In this document: in pieces, positions 9,811 through 19,900 of the stretch
How the letters are laid out: each line of letters begins with the position of its first letter
Numbering within the stretch: position 1 is the first letter of the stretch
NCBI RefSeq assembly: GCF_900095175.1
Contig: NZ_LT606946.1
Span: 846,058 to 910,057, forward strand
Reading direction: 5' to 3'
Length of the DNA: 64,000 bases
Source: Polynucleobacter necessarius
Lineage (GTDB): Bacteria; Pseudomonadota; Gammaproteobacteria; Burkholderiales; Burkholderiaceae
The notes under the pieces: generated by a model
Told to the model about the DNA's origin: nothing
Seen by the model: only the letters and a program-made list of their open reading frames with translations
Databases searched by the model: none
Position numbers and translations under genes: made by a program

Positions 9811-11169
9811 TTGAGCGAAACAAACAACACCAAAAGCGCAGATAAAATTCTGTATTGCTCCTTCTGCGGCAAGAGCCAGCATGAAGTGAAGAGGTTGATT
9901 GCTGGACCATCTGTTTTCATTTGTGATGAGTGCATCGACTTATGTACCGACGTCATTCAAGAAGAGCTGGCTAAGCTTCCTAAGGCAGAGGGTGATGACT
10001 CTTTGCCTACACCTCATCAGATTCGTGAGAATTTAGACCAGTATGTGATTGGTCAAGATCATGCGAAAAAGGCTTTAGCAGTAGCGGTTTATAACCATTA
10101 CAAGCGCTTGCAGTATTTACCAAAGCCTAAAAAAGAGAAGCTTGATAAAGACGGCAAACCTGTAGAAGCTGCTGATAAGAAAGAATCTAAAGTTCCTGCC
10201 AAAGCGATGGTTGATGGCGTTGAGTTAGCAAAGAGCAATATTTTGCTGATCGGCCCAACCGGCTCCGGTAAAACATTGTTAGCGCAAACATTAGCACGCA
10301 TGTTGGACGTACCTTTCGTTATGGCAGATGCTACGACACTGACTGAAGCAGGTTATGTTGGTGAAGACGTTGAAAATATTATTCAGAAGTTGTTACAAGC
10401 TTGCGACTACAACGTAGAAAAAGCGCAACGTGGAATTGTTTATATCGACGAGATTGATAAGATCTCGCGTAAGTCCGATAATCCATCCATTACTCGTGAC
10501 GTATCGGGCGAGGGTGTTCAGCAAGCTTTGTTAAAGCTGGTTGAAGGGACGATGGCTTCAGTGCCACCTCAAGGTGGCCGCAAGCATCCCAATCAAGATT
10601 TCTTACAAGTCGATACAACCAACATTTTGTTTATTTGTGGCGGTGCTTTTGACGGTCTTGAAAAGGTCATCCAGCAGCGCACTGCCAAGACTGGCATCGG
10701 ATTTAATGCTACGGTCCCAGGTAAGGATGATCGCGGCGTTAGTGACCTCTTAATTGAAGTTGAGCCAGAAGATTTAATTAAGTTTGGCCTTATTCCTGAG
10801 TTGATTGGTCGTTTGCCAGTTGTAGCGACTTTGGCGCAATTGGATGAGACAGCCTTAATTCAGATCCTGACTGAGCCTAAGAATGCCTTGGTTAAGCAAT
10901 ATCAGGCCTTATTAACGATGGAAGGCTCTGAGCTTGAAGTTCGTCCAGCGGCATTGTCAGCGATTGCCAAGAAAGCTATTGCGCGCAAAACTGGTGCACG
11001 CGGCCTGCGTTCTATTCTTGAGGGATCCCTCATGGATGTGATGTATGACCTGCCATCCTTGAAAAATGTTCAAAAGGTGGTCATTGAAAATACCATCGCT
11101 GAGGGCGGAAAGCCCATTCTGGTCTATAAGCAGGGTGAGGAATCTACAGAAATGAGCAAAAAAGCTTAA
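9811..11169 (+). CDS. clpX: ATP-dependent Clp protease ATP-binding subunit ClpX
   Basis: A 452-residue AAA+ unfoldase that feeds substrates to ClpP. The N-terminal zinc domain shows four cysteines (YCSFCGKS, then ICDECIDLC). Walker A is GPTGSGKT, Walker B is [10 protein letters not shown], and the arginine-finger and sensor regions ([19 protein letters not shown]) are present. The start must be a non-ATG codon. TTG at 9811 is the first usual start after an in-frame stop at 9799-9801, and it gives the expected N-terminus. No good Shine-Dalgarno is visible, so clpX may depend partly on coupling to clpP 26 bases upstream. Confidence 0.95.
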   Translation: MSETNNTKSADKILYCSFCGKSQHEVKRLIAGPSVFICDECIDLCTDVIQEELAKLPKAEGDDSLPTPHQIRENLDQYVIGQDHAKKALAVAVYNHYKRLQYLPKPKKEKLDKDGKPVEAADKKESKVPAKAMVDGVELAKSNILLIGPTGSGKTLLAQTLARMLDVPFVMADATTLTEAGYVGEDVENIIQKLLQACDYNVEKAQRGIVYIDEIDKISRKSDNPSITRDVSGEGVQQALLKLVEGTMASVPPQGGRKHPNQDFLQVDTTNILFICGGAFDGLEKVIQQRTAKTGIGFNATVPGKDDRGVSDLLIEVEPEDLIKFGLIPELIGRLPVVATLAQLDETALIQILTEPKNALVKQYQALLTMEGSELEVRPAALSAIAKKAIARKTGARGLRSILEGSLMDVMYDLPSLKNVQKVVIENTIAEGGKPILVYKQGEESTEMSKKA

Positions 11170-11227
11170 TTTTTAGTCTTTTTTGCTGTTTTCACAGGGT
11201 TTTTGCTCACTTTTTGCATATTTTCCC

Positions 11228-11256
11228 CTTGTTTTTCACTAGGTGGCATCCATATA
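11228..11256 (+). promoter_or_regulatory. Candidate heat-shock (sigma-32) promoter of lon
   Basis: CTTGTTT, a 15-base spacer and CCATATA resemble the sigma-32 consensus (CTTGAAA, then CCCCATNT). The site lies about 90 bases before the lon start, in a 178-base gap after clpX. lon is a classical heat-shock gene in proteobacteria, which supports the reading, but the -35 box matches only its first half. Confidence 0.4.
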
Positions 11257-11347
11257 GGTAGTATCCTATTCCTAAATTATGTCCGTATGTAGTGGTGCGG
11301 CATTTTTAGAGATTTTTACGGAATGACTATTTTGGAGGAATTGCCCC

Positions 11348-13780
11348 ATGCCTGGCCACTTATTACTACCCTCTGAACCTATTCAACTACCGCTTCTCCC
11401 ATTAAGGGATGTCGTAGTGTTTCCACACATGGTCATCCCATTATTTGTAGGGCGACCAAAATCCATTAAAGCCCTAGAAGCCGCCATGGAAACTGGCAAA
11501 AATGTGCTTTTAGTTGCTCAAAAAACTGCCGCCAAGGATGAGCCTGGCGTAGAGGACCTCTATGAAGTTGGCTGCATTGCTAACATTCTGCAAATGCTTA
11601 AGCTGCCAGATGGCACTGTCAAGGTATTAGTTGAAGGCGTGCAGCGTGCTGAAGTAAGTCAAGTTAAGGATAGTCAGAGCTACTTCGCTTGTGAAGCGAC
11701 TCCAACTCCCATGTCAGCATTAGATGCGCATGAAACTGAAGCATTGCGTCGCGCCATCATGGCGCAGTTTGATCAGTATGTAAAACTAAACAAAAATGTT
11801 CCTCAAGAAATTCCGTCTTCATTGGGTGGCATTGATGACCCAAGTCGTTTGGCGGATACGATCTGTGCTCATCTCCCAGTCAAGCTTGAGCAGAAGCAGC
11901 GCTTGCTAGAGATGACAGATGTCGTCCAGCGTTTAGAAAGTCTCTTAACTGATCTTGAAAGCGAAATTGACATCCTGCAAGTGGAGAAGCGTATTCGTGG
12001 ACGCGTAAAGCGCCAGATGGAAAAGAGTCAGCGTGAGTACTACCTGAATGAACAAGTTAAAGCCATTCAAAAAGAATTAGGCGAGGGAGAAGAGGGTGCA
12101 GATCTCGAGGAACTCGAGAAGCGCATTAAAGCAGCTCGCATGCCTAAGGAAGCATTGAAGAAGGCCGAGTCTGAGTTGAAAAAACTCAAACTGATGTCGC
12201 CAATGTCTGCTGAAGCGACGGTCATCCGCAATTTCATTGATACCTTGGTAACCCTTCCCTGGAAGAAGAAGACCAAGATCAATAATGATTTAGCTAATGC
12301 GGAAAAAGTATTGGATGAGGACCATTATGGCCTCGATAAAGTCAAAGAGCGCATCTTGGAATACCTTGCAGTTCAACAACGAGTTGAACGTGTCAAGGCT
12401 CCAATCCTGTGTTTAGTTGGCTCTCCTGGGGTTGGTAAAACTTCTCTTGGCCAATCTATCGCACGCGCAACTAACCGCAAGTTTGTGCGCATGGCCTTGG
12501 GTGGCGTGCGTGACGAGTCTGAGATTCGTGGCCATCGTCGTACCTATATTGGTTCTATGCCTGGCAAAATTCTTTCAAGCTTAACTAAGGTGGGCGTGCG
12601 CAATCCTTTATTCCTCTTGGATGAAGTAGACAAGATGGGCATGGACTTCCGTGGCGATCCTGCGAGCGCATTACTGGAAGTTTTGGATCCAGAGCAAAAC
12701 CACACATTCCAGGATCACTATGTCGAGATTGACTTTGATCTATCCGATGTGATGTTTGTTGCAACATCTAACTCTTTGAATATTCCCGGACCACTTCTTG
12801 ATCGCTTAGAGATTATTCGTCTTGCTGGCTATACCGAAGATGAAAAAACTAGTATTGCGATTAATTATTTAATCCCTAAGCAGATTAAAAATAATGGTCT
12901 CAAGAAGGATGAATTGAAGATTGAAGAATCTGCGGTTCGCAGCATGATTCGTTACTACACACGCGAGGCTGGCGTGCGCTCCTTAGAGCGAGAAATCAGC
13001 AAGATCTGCCGTAAGGTAGTGAAGTTGCTTCTCCTGAAGAAAGAGGCAGCACCAGTCACTGTGAATGCTGACAATTTAGAGAAGTTCCTCTCAGTCAAGA
13101 TGTACGACTTTGGCCTTGCTGCAAAAGAGAACCAAGTTGGTCAGGTAACTGGTTTGGCTTGGACCGAAGTTGGCGGCGATCTATTGACCATCGAAGCAGC
13201 GGTAATGCCTGGTAAAGGTGTTATTACTCGTACTGGTTCTATCGGCGATGTAATGAAGGAGTCTGTGGAAGCGGCAAAAACCGTGGTTCGCTCTAGAGCG
13301 AGAGCCTTGGGGATTGCGGATGAAGCCTTTGAGAAGAAGGATATTCATATTCATTTCCCAGATGGTGCAACACCAAAAGACGGCCCATCTGCCGGTATTG
13401 CGATTACAACAGCCCTGGTATCCGTATTTACTGGCATTCCAATTCGTTCCGATGTGGCGATGACTGGGGAAATTACTTTACGCGGCGAAGTTCTTCCGAT
13501 TGGCGGCTTAAAAGAGAAGCTATTAGCAGCGCATCGTGGTGGCATTAAGCTTGCCCTCATTCCTGAGGAAAATGTCAAAGATTTGATCGACATACCGGAT
13601 AACGTCAAGAATGCGATTGAAATTGTGCCCGTGCAGTGGATTGATAGGGTCCTTGAATTAGCATTAGAGAGAAAACCCGTTGCTTTGCCTGATCCAACGC
13701 CAGAAGAGCTCGCTAAAAAGGCTGCTGAAGCTAGCAAGGCCAATGAAAAGATTTCTTCTGGAGAGGCCTTAAAGCATTGA
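11348..13780 (+). CDS. lon: ATP-dependent protease Lon
   Basis: An 810-residue LonA protease that degrades misfolded and regulatory proteins. The LAN substrate-recognition domain (PLLPLRDVVVFPHMVIPLFV) covers about the first 210 residues. The AAA+ domain has Walker A GSPGVGKT and the LLDEVDKMG Walker B. The C-terminal S16 protease domain has the catalytic serine in PKDGPSAGIA and the lysine in GGLKEKLLAAHRGG. A strong Shine-Dalgarno (GGAGGAA) lies 8 bases before the ATG. It closes the tig-clpP-clpX-lon block but appears to have its own heat-shock-type promoter. Confidence 0.97.
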   Translation: MPGHLLLPSEPIQLPLLPLRDVVVFPHMVIPLFVGRPKSIKALEAAMETGKNVLLVAQKTAAKDEPGVEDLYEVGCIANILQMLKLPDGTVKVLVEGVQRAEVSQVKDSQSYFACEATPTPMSALDAHETEALRRAIMAQFDQYVKLNKNVPQEIPSSLGGIDDPSRLADTICAHLPVKLEQKQRLLEMTDVVQRLESLLTDLESEIDILQVEKRIRGRVKRQMEKSQREYYLNEQVKAIQKELGEGEEGADLEELEKRIKAARMPKEALKKAESELKKLKLMSPMSAEATVIRNFIDTLVTLPWKKKTKINNDLANAEKVLDEDHYGLDKVKERILEYLAVQQRVERVKAPILCLVGSPGVGKTSLGQSIARATNRKFVRMALGGVRDESEIRGHRRTYIGSMPGKILSSLTKVGVRNPLFLLDEVDKMGMDFRGDPASALLEVLDPEQNHTFQDHYVEIDFDLSDVMFVATSNSLNIPGPLLDRLEIIRLAGYTEDEKTSIAINYLIPKQIKNNGLKKDELKIEESAVRSMIRYYTREAGVRSLEREISKICRKVVKLLLLKKEAAPVTVNADNLEKFLSVKMYDFGLAAKENQVGQVTGLAWTEVGGDLLTIEAAVMPGKGVITRTGSIGDVMKESVEAAKTVVRSRARALGIADEAFEKKDIHIHFPDGATPKDGPSAGIAITTALVSVFTGIPIRSDVAMTGEITLRGEVLPIGGLKEKLLAAHRGGIKLALIPEENVKDLIDIPDNVKNAIEIVPVQWIDRVLELALERKPVALPDPTPEELAKKAAEASKANEKISSGEALKH

Positions 13781-13898
13781 TGTGTAGGGGATATTTGAGG
13801 GATTTTGAGTCAATTTGAGCGGCATATTGAAGTTCATTTTGATGAAGAATCTCTCTTTTGTTCGCGCACTAGGTTACAATCTCGTCTGTATTAATTTG

Positions 13899-13974
13899 GG
13901 GCGCTTAGCTCAGATGGTAGAGCGTCTGCCTTACACGCAGAATGTCGGCGGTTCGATCCCGTCAGCGCCCACCA
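13899..13974 (+). tRNA. tRNA-Val (anticodon UAC)
   Basis: 76 bases, with acceptor stem GGGCGCT / AGCGCCC, anticodon loop CTTACAC giving TAC, T arm GGCGGTTCGATCCCGTC with encoded CCA. A TACAAT element at 13875-13880 is a plausible -10 box 18 bases before the mature 5' end, although no matching -35 box is clear. Confidence 0.95.
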
Positions 13975-14079
13975 GTTTCCCAAATCGCATTTGTTTTTCC
14001 TTCCTTGGGCTTTCTAGTTCCTCTAGACCTCTAGCCTAGTACACTCGCGTTATTGACTTTATTTTCGAGCGATTAATCC

Positions 14080-15549
14080 ATGTTTGATTCAGTACGTAAG
14101 CACCGTAAGATTTTGCAGTTTGCACTCATGCTGTTCATTGTTCCCTCGTTCGCTTTATTCGGGATCTCCAGTTACTCCGAATTCATGGACAAGGAAACAG
14201 ATTTAGTTAAAGTGAATGGCAGGCCGATTACGCTGCAAGAGGTCGATATGGCTGCAAAGCGTCAAGCAGAGCGTGTTGGTGGAAATCCTCAGATTGCTCA
14301 AAGCTTACCGTTTCGTCAGGCAATCTTGAACGAATTACTGCAACAACGCATCTTGGGATTTGCTGTCAACGATCTGCGCTTGCAAGTTGGAAAACAAGAG
14401 CTGGTTAATAGTCTTCAAATGATTCCGCAGATTCGTGCTTTATATCGTGAAGATGGTAAATTTGATGACGCCCGTTTTAAGCAGTTACTGGCAAGCAATG
14501 GCATGAACGAAGAGCAGTTTTATGCCAGTCAAAGTTTTGACTTAAAGATTCAACAGTTAGTGAACTCGGTTGCACGTACGGAGTTGACCAACCCAAAATT
14601 GTCTCAAAATATTTTGTCTTTATATGAGACCGAAAGACAAGTTCAGACTTTGCAGTTCAATGCAAAAGATTACCTATCCAAAAAAGTAAATCCTAGCCCT
14701 GAAGAGTTGCAAGCCTTCTATGAGGCTAATGCCAAACTATTCGAGCGCCCTGAATATATCGATGTGGAATACATCGTACTTAGGGCGGATCCCAAAGAAG
14801 ATTCCAAAGTGTTTAGCGAAAAAGCAGATCAGTTCGCAAACATCACTTATGACCAAGCTGATAGCTTGAAGCCTGCTGCTGATAAATTGAAGCTCAGCAT
14901 TCAAACTCAGAAAGATGTGACACGCAGTGGTGCACCGGGTGTATCTAGAGATCATCCTTTGGCTAATCCTAAAGTGGTTCAGTCTCTCTATGGCGATAAG
15001 GCTCTTAAGAATAGGCGTAATACTGAGACCGTACAAACAGCGCCAGGCGTATTTGTATCTGCTCGTGTTGTGACATTGCACCCAGCACAAACTTTGCCTT
15101 TTAAAGATGTTGCTGCCGAAGTGAGGCGCCAAGTTACTCAACGCGCTGCAGAGAAGTTGGCGATTGCTGCAGCCAGCAAGAAATTAGCCGCTCTTGAAAA
15201 AGATCCAAAGAATAGTGCTGGCTTTGGTGGTCCTAACTGGATATCGCGCAATAAGCCTGGCAGCTTAGTGGGCCTATCAATGGATCAGGTCATGTCTGTC
15301 AGTGCAAGCAAATTACCGGCCGTGGTTTCAGTAGCAAATCCTGGTGTAGGTACTACTATTTATCGTATTGATCAGGTTCGCCAACCACCGGTCGTTGATG
15401 CCAAGGTACGCAACGCTCAGGCGCAACAGATTCAAGCATTGGCTGCGCAATCTGAATTTGCAGGTTTTATGGCTTACTGGCGTAATAGCGCTGGCGTTAA
15501 AGTCATCAACCCGCTCAAGCAAGCCAGCGCGGGTAGTGCAGGCAGTTAA
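14080..15549 (+). CDS. ppiD: PpiD-type membrane-anchored periplasmic chaperone lacking the parvulin domain
   Basis: A 489-residue protein with a single N-terminal membrane anchor (about residues 10-32) after a basic start (SVRKHRK), followed by the SurA-like chaperone helices (VNGRPITLQEVD, then FDDARFKQLLASNGMNEEQF) typical of PpiD. E. coli PpiD has 623 residues with a parvulin domain in the middle. Here the text passes from PEYIDVEYIVLRADP (residues 224-238) almost directly into FSEKADQFANITYDQADSL (from 245), which in relatives follows the parvulin domain. No parvulin signatures (HILV, GDLGW, GYHII) are present in the protein. It should still hold unfolded outer-membrane proteins as a chaperone. 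A strong terminator follows the gene. Confidence 0.85.
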   Translation: MFDSVRKHRKILQFALMLFIVPSFALFGISSYSEFMDKETDLVKVNGRPITLQEVDMAAKRQAERVGGNPQIAQSLPFRQAILNELLQQRILGFAVNDLRLQVGKQELVNSLQMIPQIRALYREDGKFDDARFKQLLASNGMNEEQFYASQSFDLKIQQLVNSVARTELTNPKLSQNILSLYETERQVQTLQFNAKDYLSKKVNPSPEELQAFYEANAKLFERPEYIDVEYIVLRADPKEDSKVFSEKADQFANITYDQADSLKPAADKLKLSIQTQKDVTRSGAPGVSRDHPLANPKVVQSLYGDKALKNRRNTETVQTAPGVFVSARVVTLHPAQTLPFKDVAAEVRRQVTQRAAEKLAIAAASKKLAALEKDPKNSAGFGGPNWISRNKPGSLVGLSMDQVMSVSASKLPAVVSVANPGVGTTIYRIDQVRQPPVVDAKVRNAQAQQIQALAAQSEFAGFMAYWRNSAGVKVINPLKQASAGSAGS

Positions 15550-15551
15550 AT

Positions 15552-16202
15552 TTAAGGCAGCTTTTTTAGCAAACTACTGTATGGGGCCATTGAGCCCCAT
15601 ACGTTTTTAAAGATCACGCTTTGTGCTTCAACATTTGGGTGCAAGCGATCTGCTTGAAATAACTCTGGTTTCGTAGCAACACCTTCAAGAAAGAAGGGCA
15701 GTAATTCAATCTGTTCTTGTTTGGCCAGCTGAGGATAGAGCTCTTTGAATTGCTTGGTGTAAGTTTGGCCATAGTTTGAGGGGATCTGTATTCCACAAAG
15801 CAAAACCCTGGCACCTGACTTCTTGCTAATCTGAATCATCTTACGCAGATTCGCTTCAGTTTGACTTACTGGCAAACCACGCAAGGCATCATTTGCTCCA
15901 AGCTCTATTAGAACTATTCCTGGTTTCTTTTGGCTCAATATATTGGGGAGGCGATTTACTCCTCCTGCGCTTGTCTCACCGCTAATGCTGGCATTGAATA
16001 CGCTCCATGGGCTCTTATCTTTGCTTAATTGCCCTTCAAGTAGGTTGACCCATCCCGTTCCACGAGGTAAGCCATATTCAGCCGAGAGGCTATCTCCCAA
16101 AATGAGGATCACTGGCTTGACCTGAGCCCATGATGAAAAGCTCATTAAGAGGCAAAATAGACCCGTAATGAATTTATTGCTACTTAATAGTTGAATCCGC
16201 AT
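15552..16202 (-). CDS. tesA: TesA-like SGNH esterase (arylesterase / acyl-CoA thioesterase I / lysophospholipase L1)
   Basis: A 216-residue periplasmic SGNH hydrolase. An N-terminal signal peptide ends at about Ala26 (SFSSWA). Block I is GDSLSAEYG with nucleophile Ser38, the block III region is IELGANDALRG, and block V is DRLHPN, supplying the catalytic Asp and His. Family members cleave thioesters, aryl esters and lysophospholipids, so the physiological substrate is open. It is divergent from the YbbA-type ABC ATPase, the same arrangement as tesA-ybbA in E. coli, with only 24 bases between the chosen starts. Confidence 0.9.
   Translation of the reverse strand: MRIQLLSSNKFITGLFCLLMSFSSWAQVKPVILILGDSLSAEYGLPRGTGWVNLLEGQLSKDKSPWSVFNASISGETSAGGVNRLPNILSQKKPGIVLIELGANDALRGLPVSQTEANLRKMIQISKKSGARVLLCGIQIPSNYGQTYTKQFKELYPQLAKQEQIELLPFFLEGVATKPELFQADRLHPNVEAQSVIFKNVWGSMAPYSSLLKKLP
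15579..15608 (+). terminator. Rho-independent terminator of ppiD, inside the tesA coding end
   Basis: A perfect 9-bp stem (GTATGGGGC / GCCCCATAC) with a 6-base loop is followed on the plus strand by GTTTTTA. It lies 30 bases after the ppiD stop but within the last codons of the convergent tesA gene, so the terminator sequence is also protein-coding on the other strand. Confidence 0.8.
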
Positions 16203-16226
16203 TTTTCTATTCTAAGAAATTTCTAC

Positions 16227-16910
16227 ATGAACAAACAGTCTAATTCTATAGTTGCTAAGAGGGTGGGTAAGCTTGTAAGCACTGCTGATGGCGACTTAGT
16301 TATTCTGCATGAACTCAGCTTTCAGATTGAGCAAGGCGAAAGTGTGGCTATTGTGGGTGCCTCAGGCTCTGGAAAAAGCACCTTATTAAGTCTTTTGGCC
16401 GGCTTAGATCTGCCAAGTACAGGCCAGATTTACCTAATGGGCCAAAACTTAAATCTCTTGGATGAAGATGGTAGAGCCCGTTTACGCGGCCAATCCGTTG
16501 GCTTTGTCTTTCAATCATTTCAGCTGCTGCCACATTTAACCGCCCTAGAGAATGTGATGCTACCGCTGGAGATGGCTGGTGTTGTTGAGCATGCTGAGTC
16601 TAAGCAGGCTGCCGCTGAATGGCTAGATAAGGTTGGTTTGAGTCTAAGAGCAAGCCACTTCCCTAAGACCCTCTCTGGAGGTGAGCAGCAACGCGTGGCT
16701 TTAGCTCAGGCATTTATCAATAAACCCGCCATTCTGTTTGCTGATGAGCCTACTGGAAGCCTAGATGAGGCAAGCGGAAATAGGGTGATTGAGCTACTTT
16801 TTGAGCTAAATCGGGAGAATTCCTCAACCCTGGTTCTGGTGGCCCATGATCCTGCCTTGGCTGCACGGTCGGGACGCCAATTGAGCCTTCAGGGTGGTCG
16901 GCTGGCTTAA
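16227..16910 (+). CDS. ybbA: YbbA-type ABC transporter ATP-binding protein, no permease partner next to it
   Basis: A 227-residue ATPase of the MacB/LolD class with Walker A GASGSGKST, Q-loop FVFQSFQLLPHL, signature LSGGEQQRVALAQAF and Walker B ILFADEPTGSLDE. The ATG at 16191 would make the gene overlap the divergent tesA start, so I prefer the ATG at 16227, which fits the family's N-terminus. In E. coli the matching ybbA is followed by the permease ybbP. Here purL follows after 21 bases and no permease is present. The known context suggests a role with TesA in lipid or periplasmic lipoprotein handling, but that is inference. LolD is an alternative name. Confidence 0.85.
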   Translation: MNKQSNSIVAKRVGKLVSTADGDLVILHELSFQIEQGESVAIVGASGSGKSTLLSLLAGLDLPSTGQIYLMGQNLNLLDEDGRARLRGQSVGFVFQSFQLLPHLTALENVMLPLEMAGVVEHAESKQAAAEWLDKVGLSLRASHFPKTLSGGEQQRVALAQAFINKPAILFADEPTGSLDEASGNRVIELLFELNRENSSTLVLVAHDPALAARSGRQLSLQGGRLA

Positions 16911-16931
16911 TCAAAACCTTATAATCTTGGC

Positions 16932-19900
16932 ATGTCATCATTCTGTTGCTTGCCCGGGGCAAATGCCCTTTCAGCCTTCCGCCAACAGCGACTTTTAGCT
17001 TCGCTCGCAGCCCAGGGAATTCAACTTGAGTCCATAGAGGCTCAATACCTTCATTTCATTTGGTCTGAGTCTGAGCTCAATACCAAAGACAAAGAGGTGC
17101 TCGAGAGTCTTCTGACTTATGGCCAACCTTTTATATCTCAACTGAAAGGTGGCTCCTTATTTAGTAAAGCCGCCGATAAGCATTCTGCGATTGCCATTCC
17201 CCGATTTGGCACAGTTTCTCCATGGGCTAGTAAAGCAACGGATATTGCACGTCAATGTGGATTAGATGTTTTGCGCATCGAGCGCGGTGTTCAATATGCG
17301 TGGCAAAGTAAAAAATCCCTCAGCGCACAAGAGGAGCAATTGGTATTGGTAGCGCTTCATGATCGGATGACTGAGGCTGTGATTTCTAATGTGAATGAAG
17401 CCAGTGCTTTATATCAATCTCTACCTGATCAACCATTTGTGCGCATCCCAGTTCTCACTGAAGGGAGATCTGCCTTAGATAGAGCGAACCAAGAGTTAGG
17501 GTTGGCGCTATCTGAAGATGAAGTGCTTTATCTCGTTGAGAATTTCATTCGTCTTGAGCGAAATCCAAGTGATGTTGAATTGATCATGTTTGCCCAAGCA
17601 AATAGCGAACATTGCCGCCATAAGATTTTCAATTCAAGCTGGACGATTGATGGCGATGATCAAGAGAAATCCTTATTTGCGATGATTCGCAATTCGCATC
17701 AGCTTCAACCCGAGGGCACTATCGTTGCTTACTCCGATAACTCAGCAGTAATGGTCGGAGCTGAGTCAGAAACTTGGTCGCCAAAAGGTCAAGAACATCG
17801 ATATGAAAAAGACATGCGTCTAGTTCATACCTTAATGAAGGTTGAGACACACAATCACCCAACAGCAATCGCACCATTCCCTGGCGCCTCTACGGGCGCT
17901 GGTGGCGAGATTCGCGATGAAGGTGCGACTGGTATTGGTGGACGACCTAAAGCAGGTCTCACTGGCTTCTCCGTATCTAACCTCAATATTCCTGGGACTG
18001 ATTTGCCGTGGGAGTCGGAAAAGTACGGAAAACCTGAGCGTATTGCTACACCTCTCCAAATCATGATTGATGGGCCATTGGGTGGTGCTGCATTTAATAA
18101 CGAATTTGGTCGACCAATATTGGGTGGCTACTTCCGCGTATTTGAGCAAACCTTAGAGGGTGTTCGTCGCGGATATCACAAGCCAATCATGATTGCAGCT
18201 GGTATCGGCAACATTGATTCGATTTATACAGCAAAGAAGCAAATTAAAGCGGGTCACTTGTTTATTCAATTGGGTGGTCCTGGTATGCGTATTGGTATGG
18301 GCGGGGCAACCGGCAGTTCAGTTGCAACTGGTACTAACACTGCAGATTTAGATTTCGACTCCGTTCAGCGTGGCAATCCTGAGATGGAGCGCCGTGCACA
18401 AGAGGTGATTAACTCTTGTATTGCTATGGGCCAGAATAATCCGATTGTTTCTATTCATGACGTGGGTGCTGGCGGTATTTCTAATGCATTTCCAGAGCTA
18501 GCAGATAGTGCTGGCTTAGGTGCACAATTTCAATTACGCAAAGTTCCACTTGAAGAGAGTGGCATGAGTCCTGCCGAGATTTGGTGCAATGAATCTCAAG
18601 AGCGCTATGTTCTGGCAATTGAAGCTAAAGACCTTGAGCTCTTTAAGTCACTTTGTGAGCGCGAGCGCTGTCCTTTTGCTGTGGTTGGAGAGGCAACTAC
18701 CGAGCGTCAACTTCAGTTAAGCGATAGCAAAGAAGTTGCCGGTACTGATGCTGCAATGCCGATTGATATGCCAATGGAAGTCTTACTTGGCAAGCCACCG
18801 CGTATGCATCGCGATGTCACGCGTGTTCCTCAAGAGTTTGATGAGTTAAATGTCACTGATGCCGATCTTGCCCAATGTATTGCATGGGTTCTTCAGCAGC
18901 CAACTGTGGCCAGTAAATCTTTCTTGATCACTATTGGTGATCGTACTGTTGGCGGTCTGAATGCCCGTGACCCATTTGTAGGTCCATGGCAAGTTCCTGT
19001 TGCAGACTGCGCAGTTACTTTGATGGATTACAAAGGCTATCGTGGTGAAGCGATGACGATGGGCGAGCGCACTCCATTGGCTGTAATTGATGCACCCGCC
19101 GCTGCCAAGATGGCGGTAGGCGAGGCTATTACTAACTTATTGGCTGCAGATATTCGTCGCCTAGAAGATGTCAAGCTGTCCGCTAATTGGATGGCTGCTT
19201 GTGGTGCACCCGGAGAAGATGCGAAGCTGTATGACTCAGTTCAAGCGATTGGCATGGATTTATGCCCAGCACTGGGTATTTCTATCCCGGTAGGTAAAGA
19301 TTCTCTATCGATGGCTACTGCATGGCAAGAGGGTAATCAGGCCAAGAAAGTAGTTTCTCCAGTCTCACTCATTATTTCAGCTTTTGCTGCAGTTCAGGAC
19401 GTTCGTAAAACTACAACACCTTTGCTAAAACTCAAAGATGAGTCTGGCGCAGCCCTAGAAACTGAATTGATTTTGATTGATTTGGGTCGCGACAAGAACC
19501 GCATGGCTGGCAGTATTCTGGCTCAAGTTCTCAATCAATCCGGTAAATCAGCTCCCAATGTAGATCATCCCGAAGATCTAAAGGCACTTGCAAATGCAAT
19601 CATTGAGTTGCGCAAGGCAGATCAATTGTTGGCATATCACGATCGTTCTGATGGTGGCCTATTTGTTTGTATTGCAGAGATGGCTTTTGCATCTCATACC
19701 GGCATATCTATCAACGTCGATATGATTGCAGTAGATGTTGGTCAAGAAGCTGATTGGGGTGATGCCAAGAACTGGGCACAACAAGTGTCCGGCCGACGCC
19801 ATGAGCAAACGATGCGTGCTTTATTTAATGAAGAGCTCGGCGCTGTAATTCAGATTCGTAAATCTGATCGTGATGCGGTGTTTACAGTGTTGCGTAAACT

